A stretch of 41,488 nt of DNA, taken from NCBI GenBank assembly GCA_947088675.1, contig CAMUHN010000025.1, forward strand, positions 1-41,488, read 5' to 3'. Made by a program: the position numbers and the translations under genes. The stretch comes from an uncultured Roseburia sp. GTDB taxonomy: Bacteria; Bacillota; Clostridia; Lachnospirales; Lachnospiraceae. Below, piece by piece: positions 1 through 11,355 of this stretch; positions within the stretch are counted from its first letter, which is position 1, and every line of letters begins with the position of its first letter. The notes below the pieces were generated by a model. It saw only the letters and a program-made list of their open reading frames with translations. It had not been told where the DNA came from and made no database searches.

Positions 1-78
1 TCATTTCTGATACGGAATCTTTCAGGGTCTGTTCACTGTTCAGTTATCAAGGTTCTGTTACGGTGTCTTCAGATGAAA

Positions 79-166
79 CGGAGAAGGAGGGATTTGAACC
101 CTCGCGCCGGTTACCCGACCTATACCCTTAGCAGGGGCACCTCTTCGGCCTCTTGAGTACTTCTCC
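79..166 (-). tRNA. tRNA-Ser (anticodon GCU)
   Basis: An 88-nt class II tRNA reads on the minus strand. The acceptor ends GGAGAAG and CTTCTCC pair, with a G discriminator at 79. The T arm carries GGTTCAAATCC, and the long variable arm is typical of serine tRNAs. The anticodon loop CTGCTAA puts GCT at 130-132, so it reads AGC/AGU codons. CCA is not encoded. A strong promoter lies just upstream at 218-246, so it is probably transcribed independently of the fumarase operon. Confidence 0.95.
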
Positions 167-217
167 AAAGTTTTCATTCTATTATTTTGTTGTTCCTATC
201 GCCGTAACGCATTGACT

Positions 218-246
218 ATTCTACTAAACGATTTTCATTTTGTCAA
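218..246 (-). promoter_or_regulatory. Promoter of tRNA-Ser
   Basis: On the minus strand a perfect -35 TTGACA (241-246), a 17-bp spacer and a -10 TAGAAT (218-223) form a near-consensus housekeeping sigma promoter. It faces the tRNA-Ser gene about 50 bp downstream. Confidence 0.75.
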
Positions 247-275
247 CTACTTTTTTTATTTTTTTGAAATTTTTT

Positions 276-848
276 CTAATTTTTTTTCTTTCCTGTCTCT
301 TCTGTTGAAAACTCCTGAATTGCAGACTCGTATAGATTATTTCCTTCACAATCTATCACTACAATAACCGGAAAATTTCTGACTTCTATCTTGCGAATTG
401 CTTCCGCACCCAAATCTTCATAACAGACAATTTCGGATTTTACAATGCACTTTGATAAAAGAGCTCCCGCTCCTCCTACTGCCGCAAAATAAACCGCATC
501 ATTTCTTATAATTGCATCCGTTACTTCCCTGCTTCTTTTCCCTTTTCCGATCATTGCTTTTTCTCCAAGATCTAACAGGGCAGGCGTATATTTATCCATA
601 CGTGTAGCAGTAGTAGGACCTGCAGAACCAATCACTCTGCCCTCTCTTGCGGGAGACGGACCCATATAGTAAATAGTAGAATTTTTTATTTCAACTGGCA
701 GGGGCAGACCTTCCTGCAGACATTCAGCCATTCTCTTATGAGCTGCATCTCGTGCAACGTAGATTGTTCCGCTGATATATACATAATCTCCTGCTCTTAG
801 GTCTTTTGTGATCTCCGAAGTGATCGGCGTAGTAATATATTTATCCAT
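276..848 (-). CDS. Fumarate hydratase class I (Fe-S), beta subunit
   Basis: This 190-residue protein matches the C-terminal (beta) half of iron-sulfur class I hydro-lyases, which interconvert fumarate and malate with a separate alpha subunit. The family hallmark is visible around residues 62-105: MGPSP, then GSAGPTTATRMD, then a KGKRS-like basic motif. Together these form the substrate-binding part. Length is normal for a split subunit. The alpha subunit lies upstream on the same strand, but the two are separated by 196 bases, whereas they usually sit almost end to end. A ribosome site GAGGGAG precedes the ATG at 848. A two-subunit tartrate dehydratase of the same family cannot be excluded from sequence alone. 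Confidence 0.85.
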   Translation of the reverse strand: MDKYITTPITSEITKDLRAGDYVYISGTIYVARDAAHKRMAECLQEGLPLPVEIKNSTIYYMGPSPAREGRVIGSAGPTTATRMDKYTPALLDLGEKAMIGKGKRSREVTDAIIRNDAVYFAAVGGAGALLSKCIVKSEIVCYEDLGAEAIRKIEVRNFPVIVVIDCEGNNLYESAIQEFSTEETGKKKN

Positions 849-1044
849 TTTCTGATATCTCCCTCATTAAATCACGGCCAAAATTACTTTTTTAATAAAC
901 TGGCCGACAGTCAAATACGCTACAGCAAGCTGATCGATGATCTGGCCTGATACGCGGCAGGGCTGAAAAATATCTGACTCTCAGCATCCATCATTATACA
1001 TATAAGCATGAACATATACATCCTAAATTACGGCTATCAATCAT

Positions 1045-1890
1045 TTAAATCTCCCTGACCACATGACGATTGACATGACAACATATATTCACCGCAACAG
1101 GCAGCCCCGCAATGTGTGTCGCATAAGTTTCTATATTCACTGCGAAAGCAGTTGTTGTACCTCCGAGTCCTCCCGGTCCTATCCCCATTTTATTTATTTC
1201 CTGCAGTAACTCCAATTCCAATTCTCTGATATACGGCAGTTCCGATCGCTTATCAATCGGTCTGGTCAGAGCTTTTTTGGACATAAGCGCACATTTTTCG
1301 AATGTTCCGCCTATCCCGACTCCAATAACCATCGGAGGACAGGCATTTGGTCCTGCATCTTTTACGGCGGTCAATATAGCATTTTTCACTCCTTCGACTC
1401 CATCTGCAGGCTTTAGCATAAAAATACGACTCATATTCTCGCTTCCAAACCCTTTTGGTGCAAGCGTTATCCGAACATGATTTCCGGGTACAATTGAATA
1501 ATGAATCACTGCAGGCGTATTATCGTTTGTATTATGCCGGAAAACAGGATCTTCTACTACAGACTTTCTGAGAAATCCGTCTCTGTACCCCTGTCGAACC
1601 CCCTCATTTACTGCATCTTCAACTGGCATTCCTTCCAGATGCACATCCTGCCCCACTTCAAGAAATACAACTGCCATTCCGGTATCCTGGCAGATTGGTA
1701 TCATCTCTTTGTCTGCAATTTCTAAATTTTGTTCCAGTTGAGTCAAAATTTTTCTTCCAAGTTCTGATTTTTCTGTCTTTACCGCCTTTTTCAACGCTTG
1801 TTCCATATCGGAAGACAATTGGTGATTCGCCTGAATACACATTTCTCTGATATTTTTAATAATAATATCTGTATTAATTTGCCTGATCAT
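1045..1890 (-). CDS. Fumarate hydratase class I (Fe-S), alpha subunit
   Basis: The 281-residue alpha subunit of a two-component class I fumarase or related hydro-lyase should hold the oxygen-sensitive [4Fe-4S] cluster. Candidate cluster cysteines sit in the family motifs CQDTG (near residue 66), NACPPM (near 183) and the C-terminal ICCHVNRH. The glycine-rich GVGIGGT and GPGGLGGTTTA stretches are also family-typical. Its ATG overlaps the TGA of the upstream CmpB-like gene by four bases, so the two are translationally coupled. A ribosome site AAAGGATG lies about 8 bases before the start. In an anaerobe it would act in the reductive or branched TCA pathway (inference). Confidence 0.87.
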   Translation of the reverse strand: MIRQINTDIIIKNIREMCIQANHQLSSDMEQALKKAVKTEKSELGRKILTQLEQNLEIADKEMIPICQDTGMAVVFLEVGQDVHLEGMPVEDAVNEGVRQGYRDGFLRKSVVEDPVFRHNTNDNTPAVIHYSIVPGNHVRITLAPKGFGSENMSRIFMLKPADGVEGVKNAILTAVKDAGPNACPPMVIGVGIGGTFEKCALMSKKALTRPIDKRSELPYIRELELELLQEINKMGIGPGGLGGTTTAFAVNIETYATHIAGLPVAVNICCHVNRHVVREI

Positions 1891-2807
1891 AAATTTTCAT
1901 CCTTTCGAAACACATTTTTTAATTTTTCCAGTGTTTCCCCGTTCTCTCTTGATTTCATTCCCGGAAAAGCCTTTAAGAGTCGAATAAATCCGCTTTCCCT
2001 GCTTTCAGATAATTTTTTATACTCTTGATACAGATCTTCCATCTGCTTTTTCTTCTCTTCATACAGCCTTTTTGACTCGACTGCTTTTTCTGTTAAATTT
2101 TCCGTAATAGAAATCTTTTTGCCCTGAAATTCATTTCTTTTTTCATTTACTTTTTCAATCAGATCCGCATGTTCTGCCTGAAACTTTTCCGTTCTGTCAA
2201 CCAGATCCGTCACATTTTCAAAAATATTTTCTCCAATCTCATCTGAAATATTGTGAATATGCGCTGCAATTTGATCCATTCTCTTTAAATATCTGTTTAA
2301 TTTCAATATAGTCAGAACTGTAATCCAGAAATCAACAGCAAAAACACCGGCAAAGAGGGTAATCATCACCATTCCGGGACGAAACGGTATTTTTCTGATA
2401 AAAGAAGCAATCGCCGGATGTACCAGTTCCATAATAAATACGCAGCCAAGACCCCAGTAAATTGAAAATTTGAGACAAACATACCCTTTTATGTTAAACG
2501 GACAGTCGGAATAGTCCCACCACTGGTTATGAAAGATTTTTTCCAGAATATATCCTGTTATAAATTCGAGCAGTGATGTCAGTAATAACGATCCAATAAA
2601 AAGTAAAAACAAATTTCTTTTTAACGGTGTCAGCACCAAAACTACAATGATAACGCCAAAACCGTAAATCGGACAATATGGTCCGTTCATAAATCCTCTG
2701 TTTACAAATTTGCCCGATTCCAGAGCGGCATAGGCTACTTCCATGCACCAGCCCAAAAATGCATAAATCATAAAAATCCATATTAATTCATAAATATTTT
2801 GAAGCAT
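1887..2807 (-). CDS. CmpB-family membrane protein (putative ABC transporter permease) with coiled-coil tail
   Basis: The 306-residue protein has an N-terminal membrane block of about five hydrophobic segments (residues 5-165). It carries the family signatures FLGWCMEVAYAA, NRGFMNGPYCPIYGFG and the tryptophan-rich WWDYSD loop. These match the Clostridia family often labelled 'putative ABC transporter permease' (ABC_trans_CmpB), for which no transport function is firmly known. Residues about 170-290 are highly charged and helical, predicted as a cytoplasmic coiled coil. It is the first gene of a three-gene minus-strand operon with the fumarase subunits, overlapping fumarase alpha by 4 bp. No ATPase partner is present nearby, which argues against a classical ABC transporter. 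Confidence 0.7.
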   Translation of the reverse strand: MLQNIYELIWIFMIYAFLGWCMEVAYAALESGKFVNRGFMNGPYCPIYGFGVIIVVLVLTPLKRNLFLLFIGSLLLTSLLEFITGYILEKIFHNQWWDYSDCPFNIKGYVCLKFSIYWGLGCVFIMELVHPAIASFIRKIPFRPGMVMITLFAGVFAVDFWITVLTILKLNRYLKRMDQIAAHIHNISDEIGENIFENVTDLVDRTEKFQAEHADLIEKVNEKRNEFQGKKISITENLTEKAVESKRLYEEKKKQMEDLYQEYKKLSESRESGFIRLLKAFPGMKSRENGETLEKLKNVFRKDENL

Positions 2808-2868
2808 ATGCTACAACTTCCTTTCCTGATTCAGGCGCAGACAAACTGCGATCTGCAATCTCTTTTTT

Positions 2869-2897
2869 ACTCTACAACATTTTTTTTAATTGCGCAA
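2869..2897 (-). promoter_or_regulatory. Possible promoter of the CmpB-fumarase operon
   Basis: On the minus strand TTGCGC (2892-2897) and TAGAGT (2869-2874) are separated by 17 bp, each matching four of six consensus bases. The site sits about 60 bp before the CmpB-like start codon. It is a moderate match, proposed from spacing and position only. Confidence 0.35.
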
Positions 2898-2972
2898 GTC
2901 CCGCTGTTTTCACCATGATAAACATAAATTTTTTTCACATAGATTTTTTTTTCAGGAATTATCAACAATTTA

Positions 2973-3001
2973 TTGTCAAATACCCGTGTTTATATTATAA
3001 T
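2973..3001 (+). promoter_or_regulatory. Promoter of the PocR/MCP-like gene
   Basis: TTGTCA (2973-2978), a 17-bp spacer and a perfect TATAAT (2996-3001) form a strong vegetative promoter on the plus strand. It lies about 119 bp before the start at 3120, leaving an untranslated leader of roughly 110 nt. Confidence 0.7.
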
Positions 3002-3119
3002 AGATCTGTGTTATCGGACATATGGCATTCATTTTTCAGAACTTATTACATAATCATTAGCGATTCAATTTCTTATATTGTTCTGGGAGATAAAAGTTTC
3101 TAAAAAATGGAGGAAAAAG

Positions 3120-3914
3120 ATGGAACTTAAAGATTTTATGGACTTGCAGAAACTTCAGGATATTCAGGACAGCTTTTCAAACTCTACCGGACTTGCCGCC
3201 ATTGCCGTAGACAATAACGGTCAATACCTTACAGAAGGCAGTAATTTTACCGATTTTTGTATGAAATATACACGCGGTTCCGTAGAAGGAAACAAACGCT
3301 GTATCAAATGTGATAATGAATGTACCGGCACTTATTTCTGCCATGCGGGACTGATGGATTTTTCCGTTGATATTGTAGTAGAAGGAAAAAAAGTCGGCGC
3401 AATTATCGGCGGACAGGTCCTCCCGGAAAAACCGGATGAAGATAAATTTCGTGCCAAGGCAGAAGAACTTGGCATTAATCCGGATGATTATATCAATGCG
3501 CTGCGCAAAGTAACTGTAAGCACAGAAAGCAAAATCAGAGCTTCTGCAGATCTGCTTGGCGTCGTTGTAAATCAGCTGGTCAATCTCGAATATTTCCGCT
3601 ATAATAACGCAGGTCGTCTGGATAAACTTCAGGATGAGGTGACGCAGTGCAGCAGCCTGATCCAAATGATTGTAAATAATACAAGCCATTTGAAAGCAAT
3701 CGCTACAAAGCAGAAAATTCTTTCTTTAAATGCAAGTATTGAAGCGGCCAGAAGCGGCGAGGCAGGCGTTGGATTTGCCGTTGTGGCAAAAAGTATGCAG
3801 GATTTGTCTTCTCAGTCATCTGTAATCTATAATGATATTGAAAAATCCGTTGCAGAAATTGCAAAGACTATTTCAAACCTAACTTCACTTTTTGAACAAA
3901 CGATAGAAAAATAA
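3120..3914 (+). CDS. Soluble PocR-domain protein with a short MCP-type signalling hairpin
   Basis: This 264-residue protein has no membrane segment. Residues about 8-165 match the PocR sensory domain, with GNKRCIKCDNEC, the later FCHAGL and the VGAIIGGQV strand. Residues about 185-255 carry the chemoreceptor hairpin-tip consensus ILSLNASIEAAR followed by GEAGVGFAVVAK, the part of methyl-accepting proteins that contacts CheA/CheW. The signalling module is far shorter than a full MCP cytoplasmic domain. I chose ATG 3120 because AGGAAA sits 7 bases upstream and the domain begins there; an in-frame start at 3078 lacks a ribosome site. Likely a cytoplasmic ligand or redox sensor feeding a chemotaxis-like array. 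The ligand is unknown. Confidence 0.8.
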   Translation: MELKDFMDLQKLQDIQDSFSNSTGLAAIAVDNNGQYLTEGSNFTDFCMKYTRGSVEGNKRCIKCDNECTGTYFCHAGLMDFSVDIVVEGKKVGAIIGGQVLPEKPDEDKFRAKAEELGINPDDYINALRKVTVSTESKIRASADLLGVVVNQLVNLEYFRYNNAGRLDKLQDEVTQCSSLIQMIVNNTSHLKAIATKQKILSLNASIEAARSGEAGVGFAVVAKSMQDLSSQSSVIYNDIEKSVAEIAKTISNLTSLFEQTIEK

Positions 3915-3960
3915 ACTGCACCGCATTCTATGTAAGTCTGATTTTTATATTTCATAAAAA

Positions 3961-3990
3961 AATTCCCTGTAAAATACAGGGAATTTTTTT
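3961..3990. terminator. Bidirectional terminator between convergent genes
   Basis: An 11-bp perfect stem, AATTCCCTGTA (3961-3971) with TACAGGGAATT (3975-3985), encloses a 3-nt loop. A run of A precedes it and a run of T follows, so it can stop both the PocR-like gene and gyrA. Confidence 0.85.
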
Positions 3991-6601
3991 AATTTGACTG
4001 ATTATTGTCCTCCTGATCTTCTATCGCTCGATCCAGCAGCTTTTCAAGAGAATTGTCCTCGAGACCGTTTTCCATTACTTCTTCTGATACGATATCGGGA
4101 TGATTCCCTTCATTCTGATCCTCTGCAATGACTGCATCCTCTTCTTCTTTTTCCAGAATACTTTTATCCTGTCTGACTTTTGCAATACTTGCAACCGTAA
4201 CATTTTCATCGAGATTAATCAGCTTAACCCCTGATGTAATACGCCCAAGAAGCGTTGTATCACTTACCTTAATCCGGATAATAATGCCTTCCGTTGTGAT
4301 CAGCATTACTTCATCATCAAGATTCACTGCTTTGACACCGATAATATTACCCGTTTTCTCTGTAATTTTATAACACTTTACTCCTTTTCCTCCACGGTTT
4401 TGAACAGAAAATTCTTTTATATAGGTGCATTTCCCCAGACCTTTCTCGGACACGATCATCAGGGATTCGCCCTGCGACCGAATCTGCATGCCGATCACTT
4501 CGTCGCCATCGTCCAAGTTCATTCCAATCACACCCATAGAACTTCTGCCCGTATTTCTTACATCTGTCTCCTTAAAACGAATGCACTGTCCATATCTCGT
4601 AACAAGAAAGATATCCTGTTGATTGTCCGTCTTCTTGACTTCAATCAATTCATCGTCTTCTCTTAAAACAATCGCTGCCAGACCTGTTTTCCTGACATTT
4701 GCATAATCAGTTATGGAAGTCTTCTTTACAATGCCTTTTCTTGTTGCCATAAAAAGGAAATGTCCTTCCGTATATTCCCTGATTGGAATGACCGCCGTTA
4801 TTTTTTCACCGGGCTGCAGCTGCAGCAAATTGATAATTGCAGTGCCCCGCGACGTCCTCCCTGTCTCCGGAATCTCGTATGCCTTGATCCGATAAACTCT
4901 GCCCGTGCTTGTAAAAAACATCAGAAAATGATGCGACGTTGTCATCAACAGTTCTTCTATATAATCATTTTCAATTGTCTCCATTCCTTTGATGCCTCTG
5001 CCTCCGCGATTCTGCGCACGGAAATTGTCAATGCTCATACGCTTGATATAGCCAAGCTTTGTCATTGTAATCACCGTATTTGTGACAGGAAGCATATCTT
5101 CCATGGAGATATCAAATTCGTCATATCCAATGGATGTTCTGCGCTCGTCCGCATATTTTTCAGAAATCAGAAGAATTTCTTCCCGAATTACGCCAAGCAG
5201 AAGTTTTTCATCTGCGAGTATTGCTTTTAACTGCGCAATTCGTTCCATCAGCTGCGCGTATTCCGCCTCAAGTTTCTCCCGTTCCAAACCGGTCAGCGCG
5301 CGCAGACGCATATCTACAATTGCCTGCGCCTGCACTTCAGACAACGAAAAACGCTCCATTAAGCGTTCTTTCGCCTGCTGTGTATTCTGGCTGCTGCGGA
5401 TAATATTGATCACTTCGTCTATATGGTCCAATGCAGTCAGCAATCCCTCTAAAATATGAGAACGCTCCTCCGCTTTATTCAGATCATATTTCGTCCTTCT
5501 CGTAATGACATCTTTCTGATGCGTCAGATAATAATCAAGCATCTGATAAAGATTTAACACTTTGGGCTGGTTATCCACAAGTGCAAGCATAATAACACCA
5601 AATGTATCCTGCAGCTGCGTATGTTTATATAACAGATTTAAAATAACGTTTGGATTGACATCTCGCCGCAGTTCGATGCAGATTCGCATTCCCTGCCGAT
5701 TGGACTCATCTCTCAATTCGGTGATTCCGTCTATCTTTTTCTCCCGCACCATCTCGGCAATCTTTTCGATCAGACGTGCCTTATTCACCATATATGGAAG
5801 CTCCGTTACAACAATTCTGTTCTTGCCATTCTGCATCGGTTCAATATTCGTTACAGCACGCACTCTTATTTTACCGCGGCCTGTCCGATATGCCTCATTA
5901 ATGCCCGCCGTCCCGAGTATCATCGCGCCGGTCGGGAAATCGGGACCTTTTACAATAGACAAAAGCTCGTCCAACTCTGTCTCCCGGTCCGCGATTTGAT
6001 TGTCGATAATTTTTACCACGGCATCAATTACTTCTTTTAAGTTATGCGGAGGAATATTTGTGGCCATGCCGACTGCAATTCCTGTCGTGCCATTCACCAG
6101 AAGATTTGGATAACGGGATGGCAACACAACCGGCTCTTTCTCTGTCTCGTCAAAGTTTGGAACAAAATCTACGGTATCCTTATTGATATCGGAGAGCATC
6201 TCCATGGATATTTTCGAAAGGCGCGCCTCCGTATATCGCATTGCCGCGGCGCCGTCCCCGTCCACAGACCCAAAATTACCGTGTCCGTCCACTAACGGAT
6301 AACGAAACGACCATTCCTGCGCCATATTGACAAGCGCCCCATAAATGGAACTGTCTCCATGCGGGTGATATTTACCCATAGTATCACCGACAATACGGGC
6401 ACATTTTCTGTGCGGTTTGTCCGGACCGTTGTTGAGCTCGATCATCGAATAAAGCACACGCCGCTGTACCGGTTTTAAACCGTCTCTCACATCAGGAAGC
6501 GCACGCTGAGCGATCACACTCATGGCATAATCAATATAGGATGTCTCCATCGTTTTTTTCAGGTCAACTTCATGTATCTGGTCAAAAATTTTGTCATCCA
6601 T
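3989..6601 (-). CDS. gyrA: DNA gyrase subunit A
   Basis: At 870 residues this is the breakage-reunion subunit of DNA gyrase, forming the A2B2 enzyme that introduces negative supercoils. The catalytic tyrosine is Y123 in AAMRYTEAR. The N-terminal [22 protein letters not shown] region and the GFATNIPPH-like [13 protein letters not shown] motif are typical. A GyrA box of the form QNRGGRG (near residue 530) separates true gyrase A from ParC, with a second QNRGGKG copy in the C-terminal beta-pinwheel. The last about 60 residues are an acidic tail. It follows gyrB by 51 bp in the same minus-strand operon and ends at a shared bidirectional terminator. Confidence 0.98.
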   Translation of the reverse strand: MDDKIFDQIHEVDLKKTMETSYIDYAMSVIAQRALPDVRDGLKPVQRRVLYSMIELNNGPDKPHRKCARIVGDTMGKYHPHGDSSIYGALVNMAQEWSFRYPLVDGHGNFGSVDGDGAAAMRYTEARLSKISMEMLSDINKDTVDFVPNFDETEKEPVVLPSRYPNLLVNGTTGIAVGMATNIPPHNLKEVIDAVVKIIDNQIADRETELDELLSIVKGPDFPTGAMILGTAGINEAYRTGRGKIRVRAVTNIEPMQNGKNRIVVTELPYMVNKARLIEKIAEMVREKKIDGITELRDESNRQGMRICIELRRDVNPNVILNLLYKHTQLQDTFGVIMLALVDNQPKVLNLYQMLDYYLTHQKDVITRRTKYDLNKAEERSHILEGLLTALDHIDEVINIIRSSQNTQQAKERLMERFSLSEVQAQAIVDMRLRALTGLEREKLEAEYAQLMERIAQLKAILADEKLLLGVIREEILLISEKYADERRTSIGYDEFDISMEDMLPVTNTVITMTKLGYIKRMSIDNFRAQNRGGRGIKGMETIENDYIEELLMTTSHHFLMFFTSTGRVYRIKAYEIPETGRTSRGTAIINLLQLQPGEKITAVIPIREYTEGHFLFMATRKGIVKKTSITDYANVRKTGLAAIVLREDDELIEVKKTDNQQDIFLVTRYGQCIRFKETDVRNTGRSSMGVIGMNLDDGDEVIGMQIRSQGESLMIVSEKGLGKCTYIKEFSVQNRGGKGVKCYKITEKTGNIIGVKAVNLDDEVMLITTEGIIIRIKVSDTTLLGRITSGVKLINLDENVTVASIAKVRQDKSILEKEEEDAVIAEDQNEGNHPDIVSEEVMENGLEDNSLEKLLDRAIEDQEDNNQSN

Positions 6602-6652
6602 CTACTTCTCTCCATTCGATTCACAGTAGGAACCAATTACTTCTTCTCACAT

Positions 6653-8593
<1,941 letters not shown>

Positions 8594-8612
8594 TCATTCC
8601 TGTTATAGTAAT

Positions 8613-9692
8613 TCAAATTACAGCCTTACCGCTGACTATATGAAATATTTTGTTTAACTTAAATCTGTGATTCACAAAATCATCCAGACCGGTACAGGTA
8701 ATCATAGTCTGTATATCACAGATATGCCCCAGAAGATAATTCTGCCTGCTGCTGTCAAGTTCAGACAATACATCATCCAATAAAAGCACCGGCGTATCCT
8801 GAATTAATCTCCTCACCAGCTCAATTTCTGCAAGCTTTAAGGACAACGCGGATGTTCTCTGCTGCCCCTGAGAACCAAACCTTCGGATATCAGCCCCCCG
8901 GATCGAAAACAAAAGATCATCCCTGTGCGGCCCGACTGTTGTCTGACCCAATTTTTTATCTCGCTCCAGCGTTCGGATTAAATTTTGCTCAAAATGTTCC
9001 GAATCCGTATTCGATTCATATGTAATCAGCAATTCTTCTCGATTTCCGGATATCTTTGCATGAATCAGATGAACAATTTCATTTAATTCCTCCACAAATT
9101 GCTTTCTGGATGTTATAATACGTCTGCCAACTTCAATCAGTTTGGCATCCCAGACAGAAAGTGTATCAGCAAGATCCGGACGGTATATCATATCTTTTAG
9201 CAGCCTGTTCCTCTGGTTTAAGATTTTATTATAATCTGACAAATCAGAAATATAGATGCTGTCCAGCTGGCATAACTCAAAATCAAGAAATCTTCTGCGC
9301 TCCTGCGGACCATTTTTTATAATATTTAAGTCTTCCGGAGAAAAAAAGACCATATTTAATATTCTAAACAATTCGCCGGCTTTTCGAATCGGAACCCGAT
9401 TAATAGCAATCCCTTTGGTACGATTCTGTTTCAGATGCATATCAATGCAATACTCTTTCTCATTTCGAATGACAGATGTTCTGATATGGGCTTCCTGTTC
9501 TCCAAACCGGATCACCTCTTTGTCCTTTGCGCCTTTGTGGGATTTTGTTGTACCGCTCATATAGACTGCTTCCAGAATATTCGTTTTTCCCTGCGCATTA
9601 TCCCCGTAAAAGATATTGGTTCCGCTGTCAAAAGAAATACTCAGTGTCTCATAATTTCTGAAATTTTTTAATTCCATTGATTTGATAATCAT
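8613..9692 (-). CDS. recF: DNA replication and repair protein RecF
   Basis: The 359-residue SMC-like ATPase acts with RecO/RecR to load RecA at gapped or stalled forks. Walker A GDNAQGKT spans residues 30-37. The ABC-type signature is GSQGQQRTSALSLKLAE, and Walker B is PVLLLDDVLSELD. The start at 9692 lies one base after the stop of the S4-domain gene, so translation is probably coupled. The gene order dnaN-rlbA-recF-gyrB is the standard Firmicutes origin arrangement. Confidence 0.97.
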   Translation of the reverse strand: MIIKSMELKNFRNYETLSISFDSGTNIFYGDNAQGKTNILEAVYMSGTTKSHKGAKDKEVIRFGEQEAHIRTSVIRNEKEYCIDMHLKQNRTKGIAINRVPIRKAGELFRILNMVFFSPEDLNIIKNGPQERRRFLDFELCQLDSIYISDLSDYNKILNQRNRLLKDMIYRPDLADTLSVWDAKLIEVGRRIITSRKQFVEELNEIVHLIHAKISGNREELLITYESNTDSEHFEQNLIRTLERDKKLGQTTVGPHRDDLLFSIRGADIRRFGSQGQQRTSALSLKLAEIELVRRLIQDTPVLLLDDVLSELDSSRQNYLLGHICDIQTMITCTGLDDFVNHRFKLNKIFHIVSGKAVI

Positions 9693-9693
9693 G

Positions 9694-9909
9694 TTATCTG
9701 ATAATTTTTATCGTTTCCCCCTGAAAGGAAACGATTTCTCCACCGTGCAGTTTTTTCCCGCGCTGTGTTACAACCTGACCGTCCACCGACGCCAGGCCGT
9801 CCAAAATCGCCATTTTCGCATCAACTCCGGAATCAACAAGCCCTGCTTTTTTCAGCGCCTGCCCAAGTTTAATAAATTCTTCATTCTCGCGGATCTTAAT
9901 TTCTGTCAT
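9694..9909 (-). CDS. rlbA: S4-domain RNA-binding protein (RlbA/YaaA family)
   Basis: A 71-residue protein made almost entirely of one S4 RNA-binding fold: FIKLGQALKKAGLVDSG, then AKMAILDGLASVDGQVVTQRGKKLHGGE, ending in a short strand. This small family sits between dnaN and recF across Firmicutes and is linked to ribosome assembly. It lies 26 bp after dnaN and ends one base before recF, so it is part of the same transcript. An upstream AGGAG-type site supports the ATG. Confidence 0.92.
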   Translation of the reverse strand: MTEIKIRENEEFIKLGQALKKAGLVDSGVDAKMAILDGLASVDGQVVTQRGKKLHGGEIVSFQGETIKIIR

Positions 9910-9935
9910 AATCCTCTCCTCTCGCTCCCGCTCTT

Positions 9936-11048
9936 CTAAACAGTATCGGGATTAAAATTTACCGGGAGAATCAGATAAATATAACTCTCATCGTCATTTT
10001 TAATAAAACACGGCGCTTTCGGGTTTACCATATAAATTGAAATTTCCTCGTCGTCAATGACGCGCAGCGCATCCATAAAAAATTTGGGGTTGAAACCAAT
10101 TAATATGTCTTTTCCTTCTTTGGAAATCATAATCTTTTCATTCATGGAGCCGCTGGTAGAATCCATCTTCAACTTCATCACGCCATCCATGATATTCATG
10201 ATAATCGGTTTTTTCTCCCCCTCACGAATCAGAGGAGTCGTACGGTCGATACAGCTTAATAATTCTCTCTTGTTGATATTGATTTTTGTCTCATAATCGG
10301 AGGAAAGCATCTGTTCCACCTTAAAATATTCTCCCTCAATCAGCCTGGAAACGACGGTAGTAAATCCAAACTCAAACACAATGTGATTGTCAGTCAGATA
10401 GATATAAACGTCTTCTTCTGAATTTCCAGGCAGAATCTTACTGATTTCCTGCAGTGTTTTTCCTGGCACAATAACCTTTTTAAAACCGTATTCTTCTTTT
10501 AATTCAATCTTACGAATGGAAATCCGATGTCCGTCTAATGACACTACCTTTAACTCATTCTGGTTAATTTCAAATAGTTCTCCTGTCATCAGTTTATTTG
10601 TATCATTATCGGCAATGGAAAAAATTGTCTGTCGAATTACTTCTTTTAACGTGTACTGTGACATTGTAATCATTTCATTTTTTTCAATATAAGGGATACC
10701 GGAGAAATCTTCTCCTGATTTGCCGATAATATTGTATGTCGCTTCCTCACAGGTAATTGTTGTCTTCAGATAAATATCTGTCTCAATTACAACTTCCTCG
10801 CCTGTTAATTTGCGTATAATCTCAAAGAAGAACTTTGCATCAATTGCAATAATGCCATTTTCGACAATATCGCCTTCAATCACTGTCTCAATTCCAAGTT
10901 CCATATCATTTGCCGTTAATGTGATGATATTGGAAGAAGCATTGATCAGAATACATTCCAAAATAGGCATTGTTGTTTTGGAAGGTACTGCTTTTAATAC
11001 ATTGTTAATACCGTTTAGTAAATTTGTTCTTGGACAGATCAGTTTCAT
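9936..11048 (-). CDS. dnaN: DNA polymerase III beta sliding clamp
   Basis: The 370-residue clamp tethers DNA polymerase to DNA as a dimeric ring. The protein begins MKLICPRTNLLNGINNVLKAVPSK, the normal first beta-alpha unit, and the three repeated clamp domains follow, ending in the family-type C-terminal PVNF. An upstream in-frame ATG at 11165 would add 39 aromatic-rich, non-family residues. I reject it because GAAGGGAG lies about 12 bases before the 11048 ATG. A 307-bp spacer carrying DnaA boxes separates it from dnaA. Confidence 0.97.
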   Translation of the reverse strand: MKLICPRTNLLNGINNVLKAVPSKTTMPILECILINASSNIITLTANDMELGIETVIEGDIVENGIIAIDAKFFFEIIRKLTGEEVVIETDIYLKTTITCEEATYNIIGKSGEDFSGIPYIEKNEMITMSQYTLKEVIRQTIFSIADNDTNKLMTGELFEINQNELKVVSLDGHRISIRKIELKEEYGFKKVIVPGKTLQEISKILPGNSEEDVYIYLTDNHIVFEFGFTTVVSRLIEGEYFKVEQMLSSDYETKININKRELLSCIDRTTPLIREGEKKPIIMNIMDGVMKLKMDSTSGSMNEKIMISKEGKDILIGFNPKFFMDALRVIDDEEISIYMVNPKAPCFIKNDDESYIYLILPVNFNPDTV

Positions 11049-11355
11049 ATCGTTTGCAAACTCCCTTCTGCTGTGAAAAAATGATACACATAGATATAAA
11101 TATATAAGATATTCAAAGTAATAATAGTAATCTGTGTTTATATGTGAAAAAACGTTATACTTCAAGTAAATCAGGTATTTCAGAGGTTAAATTATTCTTT
11201 TTCATTGTTTACAGGATGAGAATTTACGTTGGATAAGCTGTGTATGAATTTTCGATACATCATCCGTCTTAAATCAGAAAAGTGGATAAAATAGAAGCTT
11301 ATCCATATAAGTTCACGTAAAATACGCAAACAATAAACAAAGTCACGTGAATAAA
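11049..11355. other. dnaA-dnaN intergenic region with DnaA boxes (second half of oriC)
   Basis: No gene lies here. Three DnaA-box-like sites cluster in the half near dnaA. They are 11228-11236 (TTATCCAAC on the minus strand, 7/9 to TTATCCACA), 11281-11289 (TTATCCACT on the minus strand, 8/9) and 11299-11307 (TTATCCATA on the plus strand, 8/9). The other half is strongly AT-rich and must contain the dnaN leader. Boxes on both sides of dnaA match the bipartite origin known in Bacillus subtilis. Confidence 0.65.

Noticed and set aside
11049-11165. DnaN N-terminal extension of 39 residues
   Set aside because: The extension is aromatic-rich and unlike the family. A good ribosome site precedes the internal ATG at 11048.
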